Both the position numbers and the translations under genes were made by a program. Shown in pieces: positions 33,724 to 43,515 of a stretch of 64,000 nt of DNA; position 1 is the first letter of the stretch; the number at the start of each line of letters is the position of its first letter. Origin of the DNA: Streptomyces sp. NRRL F-6676 (GTDB lineage Bacteria; Actinomycetota; Actinomycetes; Streptomycetales; Streptomycetaceae); contig NZ_KL647083.1 in assembly GCF_000725625.1 (NCBI RefSeq), forward strand, positions 1 to 64,000, in the 5' to 3' direction. A model generated the notes under the pieces. The model had not been told where the DNA came from and made no database searches. It saw nothing but the letters and a program-made list of their open reading frames with translations.

Positions 33724-35560
33724 GGGCCTGCGTCCGATAGGTCCGCGCGTACAGGCCGCCGGCGTCCAACAGCTCCTCGTGGCTCCCGTACTCCGCCACC
33801 CTGCCGCGGTCCATGACCACGATCACGTCCGCCGTCCTCACCGTCGAGAACCGGTGTGAGACCAGGACCGTCGTCGGTGCGGCTCCGGACTCCCCGCCCG
33901 CACGGGTCATGCGTGCGTAGGCGCGGTACACGCCGTCCTCCACATGCGGGTCCAGACTGGCTGTCGGCTCGTCGAGGACGACCAGCCACGGCTGTCGCCG
34001 CATGGTGGCCCGCCCGACGGCGATGCGCTGCCACTGGCCCGTCGACGGCACGACACCGTCATGGAACGACGTGCCCAGGAGTGTGCGCAGGCCGTCGGGC
34101 CAGCGGTGCTCCAGCGCCCCGTCACCACTGCGCAGCAGTGCCTGACGGACTGCCGCCTCGTCCGAGATGCGGGACGGCTCACCGGCGCCGATGGACTCGC
34201 TCAGCAGGCCTTCCAGACGCAGGAAGTCCTGGAAGGCCCCTGTGGTGGTGGCGCTCCAGTCGTCGAGCGGCACCCGGGCCAGATCGCTGGTCCCGCCGTC
34301 CGGCAAGGTGAGTAGGACGCTGCCGCGCGACGGAGTGCAGTAGCGGCAGACCAGTCTGACCAGGGTCGACTTGCCCGATCCGTTGGCGCCCACCACCGCC
34401 ACCACCTTGCCCGCCGGCAGGTCCAGCGTCACTTCCGAGAGAGCGGGCGTGCCGGCGCCCGGATAGGTGAAAGAGACGTTCTCCAGCCGGAGGCCGGGGA
34501 CCCGCGTACGGCGGCCGGCCGGGAGGCGGCCGGGCAGCTCCCGCCCTACGGGCGAAGCCGTACCCGGCACGTCCGCAGCCGTCGGGCGGGCCTGCTCGAC
34601 CAGCCATCGGTAACGGGTCGCCGAACGTGCCACGCGCAGCAGGTCGGAGCTGATCGACACCGCCCGGCCGATCTGCCAGTACAGCTGCTGTCCCGCGGTG
34701 AGGATCAACAGCAACTCGCCGATGCCGAGGGTGCCTCGTCGCGCCCTGTCGGCCGCGACGAGGACCACGGCGAAGAAGGCTCCCAGCCCCAGCAGCAGGG
34801 CGCTGCCGGCCACCAGGGAGGCGTGCAGCTCCGCTCTGATCCGGCCCCTGGTGACACCGCGCCACAGTCGGGTGTGCCGGCGCAGCAGCTCCTCGGGCAT
34901 ACCGGACAGGCGCAGTTCACCACCGTGGGCGGGCCGCGTGGCCAGTTCGTACAGGAACGCCGCACTCCGCTCGTCGGCCGCCATGACCTCCTCCGCGGCT
35001 TCCGCCGTGCGCTGCACACGTGCCGAGACGACGAAGGCTCCCACGGCCAGGACGGGCAGCGTTCCCAGGAGCGGGCTGACGGTCGCGAGCAGCATCCAGG
35101 TGACGCCGACCTGGACCAGTACACCGGCCGCGACCATCGGAGTGAGCGCCGCGAGGCACACGACGTCGCGCTCGTTGCGCAGGAGCGTCAACCGGTCCGC
35201 CGCCCGGCCCGATTCCAGACGCTGGGGCTCGGGGACGGAGCAGACCGCGTGCACGACGGCGCAGTCCACGGTCAGCCGCATGCTCTCCCGCACCCCGTGC
35301 AGGACGAGGGCGCCGATGTTGGCCGCGCCCATGGCCACGGTCCACAGTCCGCCCAGGGCCAGGCCCCACCACACCGCCTGCCGTGGCTGCCCGTGGAACA
35401 TGGCGTCGGCGAAGTGCTGCGACCCCAGAGGCACCAGTCCGCCCGCGGCACCGGCGCCCAGGACCAGGACGGTGCCGGCGGCGAACCGTCTCCTGCGGCA
35501 TGCCGCGGCCGTACGCACGGCGAAGAGGAGCCCTCCCAGGAGACGACGGGTGCCGGTCAC
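33710..35560 (-). CDS. ABC exporter half-transporter B
   Basis: A 616-residue protein with an N-terminal six-helix membrane domain (about 1-320) and a C-terminal nucleotide-binding domain. Walker A is VVGANGSGKSTLV, Walker [13 protein letters not shown], and the H-loop is VLVSHRFSTV. The signature LSGGQ is replaced by PSTGQWQRIAVGR, a degenerate form typical of one half of heterodimeric exporters. The GTG start overlaps the stop of the partner gene (GTGA). The pair likely exports the product and contributes to self-protection. Confidence 0.9.
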   Translation of the reverse strand: MTGTRRLLGGLLFAVRTAAACRRRRFAAGTVLVLGAGAAGGLVPLGSQHFADAMFHGQPRQAVWWGLALGGLWTVAMGAANIGALVLHGVRESMRLTVDCAVVHAVCSVPEPQRLESGRAADRLTLLRNERDVVCLAALTPMVAAGVLVQVGVTWMLLATVSPLLGTLPVLAVGAFVVSARVQRTAEAAEEVMAADERSAAFLYELATRPAHGGELRLSGMPEELLRRHTRLWRGVTRGRIRAELHASLVAGSALLLGLGAFFAVVLVAADRARRGTLGIGELLLILTAGQQLYWQIGRAVSISSDLLRVARSATRYRWLVEQARPTAADVPGTASPVGRELPGRLPAGRRTRVPGLRLENVSFTYPGAGTPALSEVTLDLPAGKVVAVVGANGSGKSTLVRLVCRYCTPSRGSVLLTLPDGGTSDLARVPLDDWSATTTGAFQDFLRLEGLLSESIGAGEPSRISDEAAVRQALLRSGDGALEHRWPDGLRTLLGTSFHDGVVPSTGQWQRIAVGRATMRRQPWLVVLDEPTASLDPHVEDGVYRAYARMTRAGGESGAAPTTVLVSHRFSTVRTADVIVVMDRGRVAEYGSHEELLDAGGLYARTYRTQARGYR

Positions 35561-37392
35561 CGGGCGGGGTCCGCCCCGGCGAACGGAGCCGCCTGAAGCG
35601 CGAACATCCGTGCGTACACACCCTGCCGTGACACGAGTTCGGCGTGCGTGCCCGACTCCGCGATGCGTCCGCCGTCCAGTACGGCGATACGGTCCATGCG
35701 GCGCACGGTGGAGAGCCGGTGCGAGATCATCACCATCGTCATGCCCTTGGTCGCCTCCAGGAAGTGGTCGACGAACGCGCTCTCGGCAGTCGCGTCCAGG
35801 CTGGCGGTGGGCTCGTCCAGGACCAGGAATCGCACCCCGTGCCGGGCGGCGAAGAGGATCCGCGCCAGGGCCAGCCGCTGCCACTGCCCGCCCGACAGGT
35901 CGACGCCGTCCGGCCCGATGACGGTGGCCGCCCCCCGGGGCAGTGCGTCGATCGCGGTGGTGAGACCCACCTGATCCGCGACCCGGCGAATACCGGGCAG
36001 GTCGTCGCGATGGTGCCAGGCCCCCGTGGCGATGTTCTCCGCGAGAGTGAAGGAGTCGTAGCGGATGAACTCCTGTGTCAGGACCGCGATGTCCCGCTGC
36101 CAGGAGTCGATCTCGGCCAATGGGCGGCCGTCCACGGTGATCCGGCCCTCCTGGGGGCGCCGCAGCCCGGCGAGGAGCGTGATGAGAGTGCTCTTCCCGG
36201 CACCGTTGACACCCACGAGTCCCATCGAGCGGCCCGCGGGAAGGAACAGGTCGAGCCCGCTGAGCACAGGGCGGGACCCGGGGTAGGCGAAGGTCACCCC
36301 CGCCAGTTCGATCCCCTGGCGGGGCCGTCCCCGCGGCGGCACTGAGCCGTCGGCGACAGGCAGGCCCGCGGTGCGGGTCATGATGCCGGCCACCAGGCGG
36401 ACCGCCGCCCCGCCGTACTCGACGTCGAAGTCCCAGGCCTCGAAGAACCGCCCCACGCCCGCGACCAGGAGGCAGGCCGCGAGCGCGGCAGTGATCCGGG
36501 CCAGGTCCGAGCCGTTCAGGTGCGGCAGCCCGGCCAGCGCCGCGAGGGTGCCCGTCAGCACCACCAGTTCGACGGCGTAGGCACGGATCAGGCCGGGGAT
36601 GGCGAACCCCTCCAGCTCGGCGTTCCACGCCCCGCCCATCCGCCGCGTGCTCTGGCGCACGCGGTCCACGAGCCACGGTCCCAGGCCGAAGAGGCGGACC
36701 TCCTTGGCCGTGGCGGGAGAGGTGCCGATGCCGAAGAAGTAGTCCGCCTCCCGCTGGTCGTTCCCATGGCGTCCGCCGACCTCGGCCAACTGGACGCAGC
36801 GGGCCCGGAAGGCGAACCGCACCCACAGACCGGCCGCCAGCACGGGCGGTGCCAGCCACCACCAGGACGTCACGGCCAGCAGCACCGCCGCCGCCCCGGC
36901 CTTGAGGTACTCACTCATGACGAACAGCTGACCGGCGAATGCCGCCCCCGGGGTGGCCGACGTAGAGGCGAGGCCGGTGAGTCCTCCCAGGGCATCGCGC
37001 ATCTCGGGCCGGTGCAGGTGGTCCACCCGCGTTCCGCTGAGCGCGGCACGCATCACGCGCCCGCGCAGCGCGCCGTTGACCGTGCGTACGACCCACAGCC
37101 GCAGCGCCTCCTGGACGCATTTGAGCGTCTCCTCCACGGCGAAGAGCAGCGACAGCCCGATGACGAGACCGGTCAGCGGACCGGCCGGGGCGCCCAGCCG
37201 GGCGTTCAGGACGGCGCCCAGCAGTTGCCCCCCGAGCCACGCGAACGCCACCGGAATCACGGCGCGCGCCACCATATAGGCGACCACCCACGTGAACTGA
37301 CGTGGCGTCAGGGCCGACCGGAGGGAGAACACCTCACCCCGGGCACGGGCCACCGCCCTGCGACGCTCCCGCCACGTCTCCGCCCTCTTCAC
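35557..37392 (-). CDS. ABC exporter half-transporter A
   Basis: A 611-residue fused membrane and ATPase protein, partner of the half-transporter at 33710-35560. Walker A is [14 protein letters not shown], the signature [15 protein letters not shown] is canonical, Walker B is [11 protein letters not shown], and the H-loop MISHRLSTV. The canonical signature here with a degenerate one in the partner indicates an asymmetric heterodimer. The GTG start at 37392 overlaps the P450 stop codon, so P450, both ABC halves and the PGK-like gene form one coupled operon. Confidence 0.9.
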
Positions 37393-38582
37393 ACCGTCAC
37401 CAGCAGGCTGCGCAGGCCCCGCAGCGTCACCGTGTCCAGCCATTCCGGCTCGGCACCCGTCAGGCGCATGTCGGGGAATCTGGCGGCGAGCCGCGGCAGC
37501 AGGATCTCCATTTGCAGTCGGGCCAGCGGGGATCCGAGGCAGAAATGGATGCCCGCGCCGAAGGAGAGGTGGTGGTTGTCCTTCCGGGTCAGGTCCAGAC
37601 GGTCCGGCCCGGGAAAGCGTTCGGGATCCCGGTTGGCGGATCCCAGGAGCAGGATGACACTCTGTCCCGGCTCCAGCGTTCGGCCGGCGTGGGCGAACTC
37701 CTCGACGACCACCCGGCTCGTCAGCTGCACGGGCGTGTCGAAGCGCAACAGTTCGTCCACCGCCGCGGGGGCGATCTCCGGCTCGGCGGCCAGCCGCCGC
37801 CAGGCCGGACGGTCCCGCATGAGCGCGAGAACCGCGTTGCCCATGAAGTTGCTGGTCGTCTCGTGTCCGGCCACCAGCAACAGGGCGCACATCGACAGCA
37901 GTTCCTCGTGGCTCAGACGCCCGCCCTGACGCTGCGCCGCGATCAGGTCGCCGAGCAGATCACTGCCGGCGTCCGCCGTACGGTGGGCGGCTATTCGCTC
38001 CGCGAAGTAGGCGCGCAGCTCCCGGCGGGCCCGCAGACCGCGGTCGTGGGCCTCGAACGACACGACCGGGTCGGTGAGGGAGAACATCTCGGTCGACCAC
38101 GCCTTGACCTTGGCGTGGTCCTCGGCGGGTACACCCATGAGTTCGGCGATCAGCGTCATCGGGAGCACGAGACCCAGGTCCCTGATGACGTCCATCCCTC
38201 CTGCCTCGGCAGCCCGGTCCAGCAGTTGCTCCACGAGTCGCTCAATCCGCGGCCGCAGTGCCTCGATGCGGCGGGCCGTCAGCGCGCGGTTGACCACCGT
38301 GCGCAGGCGGGTGTGATCCGGCGGGTCGAGGTAGAGGATGTCCTGCGCCCCTTCGAGCAGGGCCTGGGAAACGGAGAGGCCGCCCGGTGGGACCTTTTTG
38401 GGGTCGCGCCCGAGATGGGCCGAACGCAGCAGTACGGCGACGTCCCGGTAACGGGAGACGACCCAGAATCCGGGGAACTCTGAGAAGTGCACCGGATCCG
38501 ACTCACGCAGTCGACGGTAGAGCGGATAAGGATCGGCCCGCGCCGCGGGATTCATAAGATCCATGATCGCAGGAGCTGTCAC
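37389..38582 (-). CDS. Cytochrome P450
   Basis: A 397-residue P450. The I-helix oxygen-binding motif is [11 protein letters not shown]; the ExxR pair is in AVDELLRFD; the heme loop is [17 protein letters not shown] with the Cys thiolate ligand. Such soluble actinobacterial P450s hydroxylate or cross-link late intermediates using ferredoxin partners, none of which is encoded here. The GTG start at 38582 is chosen over ATG 38564; 125 bases of non-coding sequence separate it from the upstream gene. Confidence 0.92.
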
Positions 38583-38706
38583 TTGCCCACCCACCGTCCC
38601 TTTCCAGACAAAGCGCACCTTTTCTCTTCGTGGTGAAGAGTTGATCGCGGAGTCCTGTGGCCCGGTCGGTTTTCCGGTGGGATACCGGACCCGCACCGAG
38701 GTGGCG

Positions 38707-39651
38707 CTAATCGGCTCCCTGCCCGGCTCCGGTTCCGGTTCGGTACTTCGCGAACTGGCGCGGTCCCGGGCACAGTGTCGTGATGAGGTCGTAGCAGTTC
38801 AAGTCGTCCGCCGCGTGCGCCACGTCGTACACCACCGGAAGATAAGAGCTCACCCTCTCCCGCTGGTCGGGCAGAATAGTTGTCGCCGCCGAATGCCCCG
38901 CCCCGGCCAGTCGTTCCCAGAACCTGAATCGCATACTCGCCGCGATGATTTCCGCGAACATCTCCGTGGTCCCGACCTCGGAGCCGTCTTCGACCGATTT
39001 CCACGTCCCGCCCGGCGCCGGAGCGGGCGTGGTCCGGCCTCCGAGGTACATCCCGCGGGTCACCACGAAGAGTGTGGCGAACTGCCGCGCCGCCGAGACG
39101 AGCAGCTTCTCGGCGTAGCGGTCCGGCGTCGCCGGGGGCTGGAGGACGACCGTTCCCGCGGGGACCTCCGTGACGTCTCCGTGCACCACGACGTCCGCCA
39201 CCAGCTGTGGTACGAAGGCCACCTGGGTGTGGTCCAGCAGTGCGGTCACCTCCGCGGCGAACTCCGGTGCGAGTGCGGGACCGCGCGTGCGCAGGACCTC
39301 CGCCGGCAGCACGGCGGGCGAGTGCCCGGTCAGGTCCTCGCCCCGCACGCTGACGACGCGCCGTCCCGCCAGCCGCACGACGGCCGGGAGCGGAGAGGAG
39401 CTCCGCAGCGCCACGAGGGCGTCGGGTGTCAGTTCCTGCCGGAAAAGGTGTTCCGCCACTCCTGCCCCGTAGGTGTCGGCCACTGATTCGGCCTCGGTGG
39501 GTGTCAGGGACAACCGGGGGCCGTGCCTCCGCGCGTGATTTTCCCGCAGAGCCGACACCCGCTCACGGCGATAAGGCTCCACGTGCAGGAACCACCGGTG
39601 GATGTGCAGGCCGTCGGCAATCGTCGACCAGCCGTCTGCAAGGGTCGGCAC
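38707..39651 (-). CDS. Unknown protein, FAKY family member 1
   Basis: A 314-residue protein that I do not recognise. It is a paralogue of the protein at 51429-52289. Both begin LADG...H-R-x-x-L-x-VEPxR and end with FAKYxxGxGAGQ, and both have a central PxxV or GTVxLxPP stretch followed by a helix. In the putative peptide hydroxylase at 43516 the comparable GTV stretch precedes HExxH, so these two may be degenerate relatives lacking the metal motif. That link is weak. First gene of the P450/ABC/PGK operon. GTG 39651 follows agggagacagagc. Confidence 0.6.
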
Positions 39652-39755
39652 GCTCTGTCTCCCTGGGTGCGTTCAGCGGGCCGCTAGCCTAGCGCCCTGG
39701 TCACACCGACACTAGTTCCGTCATGTTCGGGCACCCTTTCCGATGAGGAGACCAC

Positions 39756-40772
39756 GTGCCGTTGAAGATGCTGCTGACCGGCGCAACGGGGGTTCTGGGC
39801 AGAGAGATTCTTGAGCATGCGCGGTACGACGGGCGTTGGGATGTCCTCGCGGTCAGTTCCCGCGGCGACAAGGAACTCGGAGTCCTGCCGTGGCGCGTCG
39901 GATTCGAGCCTCCGCCCGAAATACTGAGAACGGAATGGGATGTCGTGGTGCATTCAGCCGCGGACACCCGGTGGAACAACCCGCCCGCCGCCGCGTGGGA
40001 GGCCAATGTCCGGCCGCTCGAAACACTGCTTTCCATGTGCGGCCCCCGGACCCGGTTCCTGCATGTCTCCACGTCGTACGTCGGAGGATTACGCGGATCG
40101 ACGGAATCGACACGGCTCACCGATTACCGCAACAGTTACGAGTGGTCCAAGGCGGCCGCCGAACGCCTGCTGCGCGCGCGCAGACCCGACGCGGTGATCG
40201 CCCGACCGCCACTGCTGATCGGCCGCCGCTCCGACGGCTTCGTGGCCCGTTTCAGCGGCATCTACTCGGTCCTCACGGCCGCGTTGACCGGAATGCTGCC
40301 GACGATGGTCGGGGAGCCTGACGCGCTGGTGGACCTCGCCCCCACGGACGTCACCGCGGCCTGGATCCTCCGGCTGGCCGCCGACCCCTCGAGGACGCCC
40401 GCCGTCCGCACCATCGGTTGCGGGCCGGCCGCCCTGACCCTGGGCCGGCTGGTGAGCACCGCCTTCACCGCCCTCGGCGCCTGGCGGCGCGAGCGGGGCG
40501 CCTCGCCGGTCGCCCCGCCGGTCTTCACCTCGCCCGAGGTGTGGAACCGGTTCCATCTTCCGTTCATCCGACCCCATCTGACTGAGCGTCAGAAACGGGT
40601 CATCGGCCTGCTCGGCGAGTTCGAGGGCTACTTCTCCTGTTCATCGGTTCCGCCGCCGGACGAACCCGTGGAACGGATCGCTGAGGCATTGGCCACCGCG
40701 GTGCGGTGGTGGGCACAACAGCGCAGCCACATCGCCTCGCGCGAACCCCGGCCGTGGAGCGTGGCACCGTGA
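39756..40772 (+). CDS. SDR oxidoreductase, thioester-reductase-like
   Basis: A 338-residue extended SDR. LLTGATGVLGREIL is the nucleotide loop, VVHSAADTRWNNP and FLHVSTSYVGG are typical of thioester/fatty-acyl reductase SDRs, and YRNSYEWSKAAAERLL gives the YxxxK pair. With the AMP-ligase next door (GTGA overlap) it suggests activation of a carboxylate followed by reduction of its thioester, or simple oxidoreduction of a sugar. It contains a rare TTA codon (residue 112, bases 40089-40091), a sign of bldA control. GTG 39756 follows gatgaggagaccac. Confidence 0.75.
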   Translation: MPLKMLLTGATGVLGREILEHARYDGRWDVLAVSSRGDKELGVLPWRVGFEPPPEILRTEWDVVVHSAADTRWNNPPAAAWEANVRPLETLLSMCGPRTRFLHVSTSYVGGLRGSTESTRLTDYRNSYEWSKAAAERLLRARRPDAVIARPPLLIGRRSDGFVARFSGIYSVLTAALTGMLPTMVGEPDALVDLAPTDVTAAWILRLAADPSRTPAVRTIGCGPAALTLGRLVSTAFTALGAWRRERGASPVAPPVFTSPEVWNRFHLPFIRPHLTERQKRVIGLLGEFEGYFSCSSVPPPDEPVERIAEALATAVRWWAQQRSHIASREPRPWSVAP

Positions 40773-42328
40773 GCCCGTCCGCACCGGACGCCGATGGCCC
40801 CCTCCCCCGCCGTACCGCGCGGGAAGGCGCCCCGACGGCCCGGCGGTCGGTGCCGGATACCCTGCGGGCGCATGCCGCCGCGGACCCGGACCGGGCGGTC
40901 GCCGTACTCGACGGCACCCATGTGCTCTCCTACGGGGAACTGGACAGGACCTCCGACGTCCTCGCGGCCGCGCTGGCGGAGCGAGGGATACGCCGGGGGG
41001 ACCGGGTGGCGCTGGTGTATCCAGGCAGCGGCTGGCTCGACTTCGCGAGCGCCTACTTCGGGGTACTGAAGCGCGGTGCCGTCGCGGTGCTCCTCTCGGA
41101 CCGGTTCACCGCCGCGGAGCTGGCCGGTCATCTGGGACGGCTGCGGCCGTGCGGGGTCGTCGCCGGTTCCGGGCTCTCCGTGCCGGCCCGCATCCCCGGT
41201 TGGACCGTGTCGCACCGGACCCTGCTGGCCGAGGGCGGCACGGCACCCGCCGCGGTCCCGGCCGGCAACGACCCGGAGGATGTCGCGGAGATCCTTTTCA
41301 CCTCCGGCACCACCGGCGTCACCCGCGGGGTGGAGGTGACCCATGCCCATCTGACGCACTGGGAGAAGCGGGTCGACCCCCGCGTCATCGCCCATGCGCT
41401 GCCGATCGCCACGACGGCTTCCCAGACACTGCTGGTGGACGGCGTCCGCGGACGGCAGACACTGCTGCTCTTCTCGTCGTTCGCTCCCGCGCTGTACTGC
41501 GAGGCGCTGCGGAAGTACGAGGCGTCCTGGGTGGCCATGGCTCCCGCCACGGCGCTGTCCCTGGCCCGTGCCGGCGCCGGACGCCGGTATCGGATACCGA
41601 GTGCGAGCGGGGTGACGTTCGTCGGTGCGCCGCTGCCCGTCACGGCGATCCCAGTGATCCGCGCGCTGTTCCCCCGGGCCCGGATCCGCAACTACTACAG
41701 CTCGACGGAGGCGGCTCCCGCCGGTGTCAGCACCGAGTTCGATCCCCGGCGTCCCACGTCCGTCGGCCGCCCCGAGGACAACTCGTCGGTACGCCTGGTG
41801 GGCGCCGACGGCCGCGATCTCCGGCCGGGCGAGCGGGGGGAGGTCCTGCTGCGGGCCCGGGGCGTGGGTCCCCGGGCCTACGTGGACGATCCGGACGCCA
41901 GCGCGGAGGTCTTCACCGAGGGCGGCTGGGTACGCACCGGCGATCTCGGCTTCCTGGACGAGGACGGTTATCTGTATCTGACCGACCGGATGAGCGACAC
42001 GGCGAACATCAGCGGCTTCAACGTCTCCACGCTGGAGGTGGAGAACGTGCTGCACGACCACCCGGCGGTCGACGAGGCGGCGGTGTTCTCGATACCGCAC
42101 CGGTCGCTGGGCGAGGTCCTGGCCGCGGCGGTCACCGTCAACCGGCGGGTGAGCGCGCACCAGCTGCGCGCCTTCGCACGTGAGCGGCTGGCCCGGCACG
42201 AGGTGCCGGCCCTGGTCCGGATCGTCGACGAGCTGCCGCACAACGCGACGGGGAAGGTTCTCAAACGGCGGCTGCGCGAGTCGTTCTCGGCACCGGCGGC
42301 GACACGAAGCGCGGGGCGCGAGAAATGA
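40769..42328 (+). CDS. AMP-dependent acyl/aryl ligase
   Basis: A 519-residue ANL-superfamily enzyme. ILFTSGTTGVTRGVEVTH is core A3; IRNYYSSTEAAPAG core A5; VRTGDLGFLDEDGYLYLTDRMSDT core A7-A8; LPHNATGKVLKRRLR holds the A10 lysine. It is closer to acyl-CoA synthetases/aryl-AMP ligases than to the FAAL-type enzyme at 18921. It likely feeds an ACP. The GTG start overlaps the SDR stop. A perfect 16-bp terminator hairpin follows 4 bases after the stop. Confidence 0.87.
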   Translation: MSPSAPDADGPLPRRTAREGAPTARRSVPDTLRAHAAADPDRAVAVLDGTHVLSYGELDRTSDVLAAALAERGIRRGDRVALVYPGSGWLDFASAYFGVLKRGAVAVLLSDRFTAAELAGHLGRLRPCGVVAGSGLSVPARIPGWTVSHRTLLAEGGTAPAAVPAGNDPEDVAEILFTSGTTGVTRGVEVTHAHLTHWEKRVDPRVIAHALPIATTASQTLLVDGVRGRQTLLLFSSFAPALYCEALRKYEASWVAMAPATALSLARAGAGRRYRIPSASGVTFVGAPLPVTAIPVIRALFPRARIRNYYSSTEAAPAGVSTEFDPRRPTSVGRPEDNSSVRLVGADGRDLRPGERGEVLLRARGVGPRAYVDDPDASAEVFTEGGWVRTGDLGFLDEDGYLYLTDRMSDTANISGFNVSTLEVENVLHDHPAVDEAAVFSIPHRSLGEVLAAAVTVNRRVSAHQLRAFARERLARHEVPALVRIVDELPHNATGKVLKRRLRESFSAPAATRSAGREK

Positions 42329-42331
42329 GGA

Positions 42332-42373
42332 CGTGCGGTGGTCCGGCAGCCGTTCCCGCCGGACCACCGCACG
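42332..42373. terminator. Bidirectional terminator
   Basis: A perfect 16-bp inverted repeat (42332-42347 with 42358-42373), loop of 10, between the convergent AMP-ligase and methyltransferase genes. Confidence 0.88.
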
Positions 42374-42402
42374 GACGCGCCCACTGAACCGCGTCCCCCG
42401 GA

Positions 42403-43182
42403 TCAGTCCGTTGCCCGGCCGACCGCCTCGAAGGTCGGCCCCTCGTTTCCCGAGGACCAGACGAACGGCCGGTGCTCCACGGCGAAGCGTTCCCCGAGCC
42501 GGCTCAGACACTGTTCACCGACCTTGTTCCCCCGCCACAGGTACTGGCCGACCAGGTAAACGGCCGGCGCCCGCAGGACGAGCCTGTCCAGATACCAGTC
42601 CCGCATGTCGTCGGGGACTTCTGTCAGCCCGAACGTCGATACGACGAGATCGAAGCTCGCCTCCTCCAGAGCGGTGGCGTCGGCGGGATTCTCGATGTCC
42701 AGGATCCGCACCCGGTCGCGCTGGGCGGCGGTCAGGCAGGAGTCGGCGTAGAGCCGCTGGATGTCGACGATTCGATCGATGTCCACGATGGTGTACGACG
42801 CGCACAGCCCGAGCTGCACGAACATGCGCATGAGATTGCCGTAGCCGCCGCCGATCTCGCAGATGCGCCGGCGCGAGAGGTCCGGGAAGCTGTGGCACTG
42901 CCGCGTCAGGTAGTAGAAGTGCTGCGCCGTGCGGGAGTTCGCCGCGAAATCTCCCGGCTCCGGCTCCTCCAGCGCCCCGTGCGAGACGGCCCGGTACCGT
43001 GCCCGCAGCTCCTCGTACAGCTGCGGGTCCGCCTGCCGCGCATGGGCGAGGAAGTCGGTGCGGATGCCGGCACCGGAGTTGAACATGTACCAGCGCACAT
43101 AGGGATGTTGGGAGAAGTCCGCGGGCGGCTGCGGGCCGAGCCCTTCCTGGACCGTGCGCCACAGCGGATCGACGCCGTTCAC
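42403..43182 (-). CDS. Putative sugar O-methyltransferase
   Basis: A 259-residue methyltransferase. The SAM-binding motif is CEIGGGYGNLMRMF, preceded by an N-terminal segment rich in aromatic residues (HPYVRWYMFNSGAG) as in the putative sugar O-methyltransferase group; FDLVVSTFGLTEVP is motif II and later. It is the last gene of the leftward peptide-cassette operon. The GTG start overlaps the stop of the ABM gene. The substrate may be a sugar or a modified peptide; sequence alone does not decide. Confidence 0.78.
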   Translation of the reverse strand: MNGVDPLWRTVQEGLGPQPPADFSQHPYVRWYMFNSGAGIRTDFLAHARQADPQLYEELRARYRAVSHGALEEPEPGDFAANSRTAQHFYYLTRQCHSFPDLSRRRICEIGGGYGNLMRMFVQLGLCASYTIVDIDRIVDIQRLYADSCLTAAQRDRVRILDIENPADATALEEASFDLVVSTFGLTEVPDDMRDWYLDRLVLRAPAVYLVGQYLWRGNKVGEQCLSRLGERFAVEHRPFVWSSGNEGPTFEAVGRATD

Positions 43183-43514
43183 CCGTCCGCCTCCGCGGAC
43201 AGCACCGTGTAGGTGACGATGCGGGGCTCGCCCTGCACGAGCAGCAGCAGCCGGAGCAGGGCCTGCCCGATCTCCGTGGACTCCATGGCCTCGTGCAGGG
43301 CGTCCAGGGAGTTCCAGCGCGTCAGAACCACGATCTCGGCGGTCTCCTCGTCCTTGGGAACGACCTCGGTGAGCAGGGGCACCGCCCCCTGCGCACCGGC
43401 CGCGCGCAGTGCCGGAAGCAGCTCGGCCCGGGCCTGCTCGATGCCTGCTTCGATGTCGGCACTGCGTACTCTGCCGGCGAAGACCCGAACGCAGCCGGCT
43501 GCTCCTTCTTCCAC
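43179..43514 (-). CDS. ABM-fold (antibiotic biosynthesis monooxygenase-like) protein
   Basis: A 111-residue ferredoxin-like alpha+beta barrel protein. VRVFAGRV, VPLLTEVVPKDEETAEIVVLTRWNSLDALHEAMES and PRIVTYTVLSAE match the ABM domain pattern of alternating strands and helices. These small cofactor-free proteins oxidise or bind aromatic or thiol substrates, but many are only binding modules. The GTG start at 43514 overlaps the end of the HExxH gene; it precedes and overlaps the methyltransferase gene. Confidence 0.7.
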   Translation of the reverse strand: MEEGAAGCVRVFAGRVRSADIEAGIEQARAELLPALRAAGAQGAVPLLTEVVPKDEETAEIVVLTRWNSLDALHEAMESTEIGQALLRLLLLVQGEPRIVTYTVLSAEADG

Positions 43515-43515
43515 A

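Noticed and set aside
33710..36862. A single 1050-residue reading frame across both ABC genes
   Set aside because: Its first 400 codons are out of frame with the well-conserved ABC half-transporter at 35557-37392; the real gene begins at GTG 35560 with a GTGA overlap.
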